Of a stretch of DNA of 36,856 nt, positions 32,478 through 36,856 are shown in pieces (the stretch's first letter is position 1; the number at the start of each line of letters is the position of its first letter). The DNA is from Actinomycetes bacterium. GTDB taxonomy: Bacteria; Actinomycetota; Acidimicrobiia; Acidimicrobiales; Ilumatobacteraceae. The position numbers were made by a program, and so were the translations under genes. Location of the stretch: contig BJGB01000004.1 in assembly GCA_014190215.1 (NCBI GenBank), positions 1-36,856 on the forward strand, given 5' to 3'. Below the pieces are notes generated by a model that saw only the letters and a program-made list of their open reading frames with translations, had not been told where the DNA came from and did not search any database.

Positions 32478-32801
32478 TTAGCTGAACGATTGGCCGCAAC
32501 CGCATGAGCGTGTTGCGTTGGGATTAATGATGTTGAAACCCGCCTGATTGAGACCATCTTTGTAGTCGAGCGTTGCGCCCACTAACAACTGGGCCGATGC
32601 AGGATCAACAACGACCCGCACATCCTCGCCATAGTTAGCCTGCTCATCATCGGCGGCAATATCACTATCAAAGAACATCTCATAGGAGAAACCGCTGCAT
32701 CCACCTGGACGGACTGCGACGCGCAAAGCCATATCGTCGGCACCTTCGGCCTGAAGCAATTCCTTGACCTTGACTGCGGCTGTGTCGGTGAGGGTAATCA
32801 C
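32478..32801 (-). CDS. erpA: Iron-sulfur cluster insertion protein (A-type carrier, ErpA/IscA)
   Basis: A-type carriers deliver Fe-S clusters to apoproteins. The 107-residue protein has the three conserved Cys in RPGGCSGFSYEM (Cys35) and SCGCGQSF (Cys100, Cys102). The GTG at 32801 has AGGAG seven to eight bases upstream and gives the normal family start ITLTDTAA; the frame to 32855 has no such signal. It is divergent from mrp, another Fe-S assembly gene. It may serve the Rieske, ferredoxin and complex I proteins of this genome. Confidence 0.93.
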   Translation of the reverse strand: MITLTDTAAVKVKELLQAEGADDMALRVAVRPGGCSGFSYEMFFDSDIAADDEQANYGEDVRVVVDPASAQLLVGATLDYKDGLNQAGFNIINPNATRSCGCGQSFS

Positions 32802-32911
32802 GATGAGTCTCCTGCTGTTTGTCACGACGGGTTGCCCCGACCGATGTTTTTTCACCGGCGTCTACACAATACCCGTGTTCTTGAGCAATGTCATACCGAT
32901 ACGCTTTGAAT

Positions 32912-34099
32912 ATGTCTGCCGTGCGAGTACCCCCCTCGATCGAGGAGGTCACCGACCTCCTGCGAGGCGTCATTGACCCAGAACTGGGCAGTGATGTCGT
33001 GGACTTGGGGATGGCTTATTGCGCTGAGGTCTCGGACCGCGGCGAGGTCATCATCAGTGTCAAGTTAACGATTGGTGGCTGCCCGCTGCGCGCCCAGATC
33101 AAAAAAGATATTGAGACTCGAGTCGCCACTCACCCAGGCGTCTCTCACGTCAAAATTGAGTGGGGCGAAATGAATGCCGAAGAACGTTCGGCGACGATGG
33201 CTAAGGCTCGCTGGAATGCCAAAGAAAATGCCGCAGATACTGCGATCTCGGCGACCACTCGGATTTTGGCTATCGCCTCGGGCAAAGGTGGCGTCGGTAA
33301 AAGTTCGGTCACGGTCAACTTGGCCGCGGCGATTGCCGCCAAAGGTTTTGTTGTTGGCGTGCTCGACGCTGACATCTGGGGCTTTTCTGTGCCGCGCATG
33401 TTGGGTCTTGATGCCCGACTTGAGGCCGAACACGATCCCATTTCCGAGCGCCCAAAGATTCAGCCCAACACGCGGGTCGTCGGCAAAGGCTTACTGAAAG
33501 TTGTCTCGACGGGATTCTTAGTAGAAAACGAAAGCACCGCTTTGATGTGGCGCGGTCTCATGCTCACCAAAGCCGTTGAACAATTTTTGAACGATGTGGC
33601 CTGGGGTGAAATGGATTACTTGCTGATTGATATGCCACCAGGAACTGGCGATGTACAAATGGGTCTAGCGCGGATGTTGCCACGCACTGACATGATCATC
33701 GTCACCACACCATCAGTCAATGCGCAAAAGGTTGCCATCCGCGCCGCCGATATGGCTCGTCGTTCTTATTTACGCATCGCTGGCGTGATTGAAAACATGA
33801 GTGCCTTTGTTTGTGAACATGGCACGTCGTATTCACTCTTCGGAACGGGCGGTGGACAAAATTTGGCAGACGAAATTGGCGTGCCGTTATTGGGTCAAGT
33901 TCCCATTGAGGCTGCCGTGGCCGAGGGTGGCGATAGCGGCGAACCCGTGTCATTAGTTGGCGTCGGTCTCGCTGCCGATTCTTTCCGCGCCATCGCAAAT
34001 TTGATCGTCACTGAGACCGTCCCACCTGTGCAGATGGCTGGATGCTCGGCGCGCACCTTTACAGAGGCCGAAGTCACCTTGCGCAAGCGCACTATCTAA
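32912..34099 (+). CDS. mrp: Mrp/ApbC family Fe-S carrier ATPase with N-terminal DUF59 (MIP18-like) domain
   Basis: A 395-residue ATP-binding Fe-S cluster carrier. Residues 8-85 form a DUF59 domain (GVIDPELGSDVVDLGM, LTIGGCPLR). The ATPase has the deviant Walker A ASGKGGVGKSS (122-132), DADIWGFSVPRM and IDMPPGTGD. The C-terminal CxxC found in many homologues is degenerate: VCEHG keeps only the first Cys. The ATG at 32912 is preferred, but the ATG at 32888 is also possible; neither has a strong ribosome binding site. The stop codon abuts the copA stop (34100). Confidence 0.9.
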   Translation: MSAVRVPPSIEEVTDLLRGVIDPELGSDVVDLGMAYCAEVSDRGEVIISVKLTIGGCPLRAQIKKDIETRVATHPGVSHVKIEWGEMNAEERSATMAKARWNAKENAADTAISATTRILAIASGKGGVGKSSVTVNLAAAIAAKGFVVGVLDADIWGFSVPRMLGLDARLEAEHDPISERPKIQPNTRVVGKGLLKVVSTGFLVENESTALMWRGLMLTKAVEQFLNDVAWGEMDYLLIDMPPGTGDVQMGLARMLPRTDMIIVTTPSVNAQKVAIRAADMARRSYLRIAGVIENMSAFVCEHGTSYSLFGTGGGQNLADEIGVPLLGQVPIEAAVAEGGDSGEPVSLVGVGLAADSFRAIANLIVTETVPPVQMAGCSARTFTEAEVTLRKRTI

Positions 34100-36319
34100 C
34101 TATCGACGTAAGCGCAAACTGTTTGCCACGACAAAGGCACTTGAAAGCGCCATGGCGAGCCCAGCAATCACAGGATTCATCAGGCCAGCAACTGCTAACG
34201 GTAGAGCAGCAATGTTGTATGCAAAAGCCCAAAACAAATTGGCCTGAATAATTCGCAGTGTGCGACGACTCAAAGCCAATGCCTTCGGCACTACTGTCAA
34301 GTCACCACTGATAATCGTCAGATCACCTGCTTGCATTGCTGCATCAGTACCAGTACCCATAGCGATTCCTAAATCAGCAGCGACCAACGCTGCAGCATCA
34401 TTAACACCATCGCCAACCATGGCCACGCTGGCACCAGTTGCTTGCAATTCGTGCACGATGCGCAACTTGTCGGCGGGCAATACTGCGAAGCGCGTTTCAC
34501 GCACATCAATACCGACAGACTTGGCCACGTGTTGCACCGGACCAGCAGAGTCACCTGAGACGATCATGGGGCGTACTCCCAGCGCCCGCAGTTCAGCCAC
34601 GATCGCTGACGCCGTCGGCTTGATGTGGTCGCTCACCGTAAAGCGCGCAACGACTCGCCCATCTACCGTGGCTTCTACGACGGTGGAGCCGGACTCATCA
34701 TGATTCGCCGACCGAGAAATATCAACACGACGGCCATCAACTATTGCTGACACACCGACACCAGGGATATTGGTGAACTCTTCAACCGTTGTCGCATCTC
34801 CGACACCACGCTCATTCAGGCCACGCACGATGGCACGAGCGATGGGGTGTTCACTGCGCGCTTCCACAGCCTTCACCGCTGCGAGATAATCCGGCTCAAT
34901 TTCATTGATGCGCTGCAGAGTCATCAGGCCAGTAGTCAGTGTTCCGGTCTTGTCGAAAATGATCGTGTCAATATTGCGGGTTGCTTCCAGTACGTTCGCG
35001 CCTTTGATGATGATTCCTTCGCGGGCAGCGCGACTCGTTCCGACCAAGAGTGCAACAGGAGTAGCCAAGCCCAAGGCGCACGGACAGGCAATCACCAGCA
35101 CTGACACTGCCGCTTGAAAGGACCGTTGAGTGTCGCCAGTGACAACTAGCCAACTGATGAGCGTGATCGCCGACAGGCTCATCACAAAGGGGACAAAGAT
35201 CGCACTCACCCGATCGGCCAATCGTTGAATGGGCGCCTTACCATCTTGAGCTTTTTCTACGAGGCGTGCCATCTGCGACAGAACCGTGTCGCGACCAATA
35301 CGAGTTGCACGAACCAATAACCGACCATTGGTGTTGAGAGTTCCGCCAGTCACCACATCACCTAGTGAGATCTCAACCGGAATACTTTCGCCAGTAATCA
35401 TGCTTCGATCAACGGCGCTTTGACCCTCAATAACGATTCCATCGGTGGCAATTATCTCTCCCGGACGCACAACGAAAATTTCGCTGACTCCAAGAACACC
35501 GATAGGAATTGATGTCTCAACACCATCACACCACAATGTTGCTTCTTTCGAACCAAGGTTCAACAATGATCTCAATGCTGCACCAGCCTTGCGACGTGAA
35601 CGAACTTCGAAATATCGACCGGCCAGAAGAAAAGCCACGAGGGTCGTCGCGACTTCAAGATAAATCTCGTCATGAACCATGCCAGACATTTCGCCATGAG
35701 TCATGCCAGCCATTGTTGATGAACGCGGGAACAGGCTCATATTCATTTTCATGCCGATATCACCAGCGTTCCCAAAAAATAGTGCCCAGACACTCCATGA
35801 CATCGCGGCGATCACACCAAGTGATACCAAAGTGTCCATCGTTGTCGCACCGTGTCGCGCGTTACGCCACGCCGATCGATGAAACGGTGCTGCGCCCCAG
35901 AGCACAACTGGTAGCGCCAGAGCCAATGCGACCCATTGCCAGCCATCAAATTGCAATGCCGTGATCATTGACATCAACATCACAGGCAGTGCACATACTG
36001 CACTGACAATCAGTCGGCGGCGAATATCTAAAAGATGGACTTGCGTAGCAATTTCAGTGGTGGATTCTCCCTCATCGACCTTGGGGGCTATTGCTCCATA
36101 GCCAAGCGCCTCGATGGTTGCGATCAGTGAGTCAACTTCTGCCGAGGCGGCCTGACTAACGACGGTCGCTTTTGATGTGGCGTAATTGACCGATGCTTGA
36201 ATGCCTTCAATCTTGTTCAGTTTCTTTTCAATACGTGCCGCGCACGCGGCACACGTCATGCCGGTGACCGCTAGAACAACGGTGTCTTCACCGACCAATG
36301 GCTTCAAATCCTGCTTCAT
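34100..36319 (-). CDS. copA: Copper-exporting P-type ATPase
   Basis: A P1B-type ATPase of 739 residues. It has one N-terminal heavy-metal domain with GMTCAAC (about 20-26), the transport motif CPCALGLATP in the sixth helix, the phosphorylation motif DKTGTLTTG, the SEHPIARAI motif and GDGVNDAAALVAADLGIAMG. A loop between the first helices is rich in Met and His (MKMNMSLF, MAGMTHGEMSGMVHDE), as in several Cu(I) exporters. The start is uncertain: the ATG at 36319 overlaps copZ by 32 bases; a TTG at 36298 with AGGA upstream would overlap by 11. It is probably translated together with copZ. Confidence 0.93.
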   Translation of the reverse strand: MKQDLKPLVGEDTVVLAVTGMTCAACAARIEKKLNKIEGIQASVNYATSKATVVSQAASAEVDSLIATIEALGYGAIAPKVDEGESTTEIATQVHLLDIRRRLIVSAVCALPVMLMSMITALQFDGWQWVALALALPVVLWGAAPFHRSAWRNARHGATTMDTLVSLGVIAAMSWSVWALFFGNAGDIGMKMNMSLFPRSSTMAGMTHGEMSGMVHDEIYLEVATTLVAFLLAGRYFEVRSRRKAGAALRSLLNLGSKEATLWCDGVETSIPIGVLGVSEIFVVRPGEIIATDGIVIEGQSAVDRSMITGESIPVEISLGDVVTGGTLNTNGRLLVRATRIGRDTVLSQMARLVEKAQDGKAPIQRLADRVSAIFVPFVMSLSAITLISWLVVTGDTQRSFQAAVSVLVIACPCALGLATPVALLVGTSRAAREGIIIKGANVLEATRNIDTIIFDKTGTLTTGLMTLQRINEIEPDYLAAVKAVEARSEHPIARAIVRGLNERGVGDATTVEEFTNIPGVGVSAIVDGRRVDISRSANHDESGSTVVEATVDGRVVARFTVSDHIKPTASAIVAELRALGVRPMIVSGDSAGPVQHVAKSVGIDVRETRFAVLPADKLRIVHELQATGASVAMVGDGVNDAAALVAADLGIAMGTGTDAAMQAGDLTIISGDLTVVPKALALSRRTLRIIQANLFWAFAYNIAALPLAVAGLMNPVIAGLAMALSSAFVVANSLRLRR

Positions 36320-36497
36320 CAATTGCAGCAGCAATGAGTTCCCACTCAACGTGAGATTCTGACTCAATGCTCACGATCTTTGTGTCAAGGTCAACTTCAA
36401 TCTTCGTCACTCCCGTGATCTTGTTTAACTCGTCGGTTACTGCACCTGTGCAGTGACCACAGGTCATACCGGGAACTTCAAAAATCGTTGTCACCAT
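36288..36497 (-). CDS. copZ: Copper chaperone, heavy-metal-associated domain
   Basis: A 69-residue ferredoxin-like metallochaperone with VPGMTCGHCTGAV near the start (Cys13, Cys16) that passes Cu(I) to CopA. The sequence continues with KITGVTKIEVDLDTKIVSIES, standard for the HMA domain. Its ATG at 36497 follows the enoyl-CoA hydratase stop by one base, and its end overlaps the copA start. The two copper genes are therefore translationally linked to a metabolic gene upstream. No CsoR or CueR regulator lies in the visible part. Confidence 0.93.
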   Translation of the reverse strand: MVTTIFEVPGMTCGHCTGAVTDELNKITGVTKIEVDLDTKIVSIESESHVEWELIAAAIDEAGFEAIGR

Positions 36498-36498
36498 G

Positions 36499-36856
36499 TC
36501 AGTCTCGTTTCGGTTGTTCAGTAAAGATTGCGGGGCGCTTATTCAAGAAGGCGTCAATACCTTCTTGAGCATCGGCAGAAATAGCCGCGCCAGCCATGAC
36601 CTCAATCGCGAAATCGTAAGCCTTATCTTGGGATAAGTTCATCTGATCATAAAACGCATTTTTGCCAAGTGCCTTTGACCAAATGGAACCACGTGTCGCA
36701 CGGGTGATGAGATCAAGCACAGCGGCATCGAGTTGATCATCAGAAACAACGCGATTAATCAGGCCCCAGTCGGCGGCAGTGATCGCATCTATAGGGTCAC
36801 CAGTCATTGCCATTTCCAGAGCCCGTTTACGACCCACATTGCGCGCCACAGCGACT
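36499..36856 (-). CDS. Enoyl-CoA hydratase/isomerase family protein (5' end cut by window)
   Basis: Only the C-terminal 118 residues are visible; the frame runs off the right edge, so any start codon in this window is internal. The fragment reads VARNVGRKRALEMAMTGDPIDA, then AADWGLINRVV, a typical crotonase C-terminal half, and ends EGIDAFLNKRPAIF, the usual crotonase tail. The catalytic Glu residues of crotonases would lie off the edge. It precedes copZ by one base. Confidence 0.88.
   Translation of the reverse strand, partial: VAVARNVGRKRALEMAMTGDPIDAITAADWGLINRVVSDDQLDAAVLDLITRATRGSIWSKALGKNAFYDQMNLSQDKAYDFAIEVMAGAAISADAQEGIDAFLNKRPAIFTEQPKRD

Noticed and set aside
1-36856. tRNA genes, rRNA, CRISPR arrays, insertion sequences, prophage or integrative element
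   Set aside because: No T-loop signature words, no evenly spaced repeats, no transposase, integrase or phage-like proteins were seen by eye; gene content is core metabolism throughout.

Overview
The window looks like core chromosome of an actinobacterium. Most of its genes are housekeeping genes, packed tightly with many 1-4 bp stop/start overlaps. Supporting markers are a mycothiol glycosyltransferase (MshA), an RsiG-type anti-sigma protein with the c-di-GMP signature, a rex-hemA-hemC-hemD-hemB-hemL operon, and a GSII plus GSI glutamine synthetase pair. The moderate GC content and the split cytochrome b suggest an Acidimicrobiia-like lineage, but that placement is inference. I see no tRNA, rRNA, CRISPR array, insertion sequence, integrase or phage gene, and no clearly broken gene.

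Layout. (1) 1-5558, minus strand: a respiratory operon reading small membrane protein, 2[4Fe-4S] ferredoxin, b6-type cytochrome b, subunit-IV-type cytochrome b half, Rieske protein, diheme cytochrome c, an unknown membrane protein and nuoA (cut by the window edge). A 415-base divergent regulatory region (5559-5973) separates it from a membrane-anchored monoheme cytochrome c and a geranylgeranyl-reductase-family flavoprotein on the plus strand. (2) 8157-14790, minus: rex and six further genes carrying the C5 heme pathway from glutamyl-tRNA to uroporphyrinogen III. (3) 14908-17687: a membrane protein of unknown function, a 27-residue membrane peptide, a SAM-hydroxide adenosyltransferase lacking one catalytic-triad residue, a hairpin-rich intergenic stretch, and proC. 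(4) 17796-20277, minus: YbjN-domain protein, mshA, RsiG-like anti-sigma factor and a MoaD/ThiS-like sulfur carrier. (5) 20330-27170: histidine phosphatase and MFS permease; convergent nadE; then glnII, glnA and an OmpR-family regulator with a degenerate receiver. (6) 27219-31355, minus: ridA, a 51-residue membrane protein, PLP decarboxylase, 8-oxoguanine-deaminase-like amidohydrolase and HAD phosphatase. (7) 31471-36856: a Tat lipoprotein with a thioredoxin-like fold, erpA, mrp, the copper genes copA and copZ, and the 3' end of an enoyl-CoA hydratase gene.

How it fits together. The first 15 kb links electron transport (quinol:cytochrome c oxidoreductase, complex I, a quinone-modifying enzyme) to heme supply and to the NADH/NAD+ sensor Rex. 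The most unusual part is the bc complex. It is split like cytochrome b6f, keeps the Cys that carries heme ci in b6f, and is co-encoded with a ferredoxin. Two of its proteins also share an unexplained N-terminal motif, IPEHLLKR. Other points worth checking are the c-di-GMP signature protein, the MoaD whose Gly-Gly codons double as the next gene's ribosome binding site, the altered SAM hydrolase, and a four-Cys repeat on HemL.
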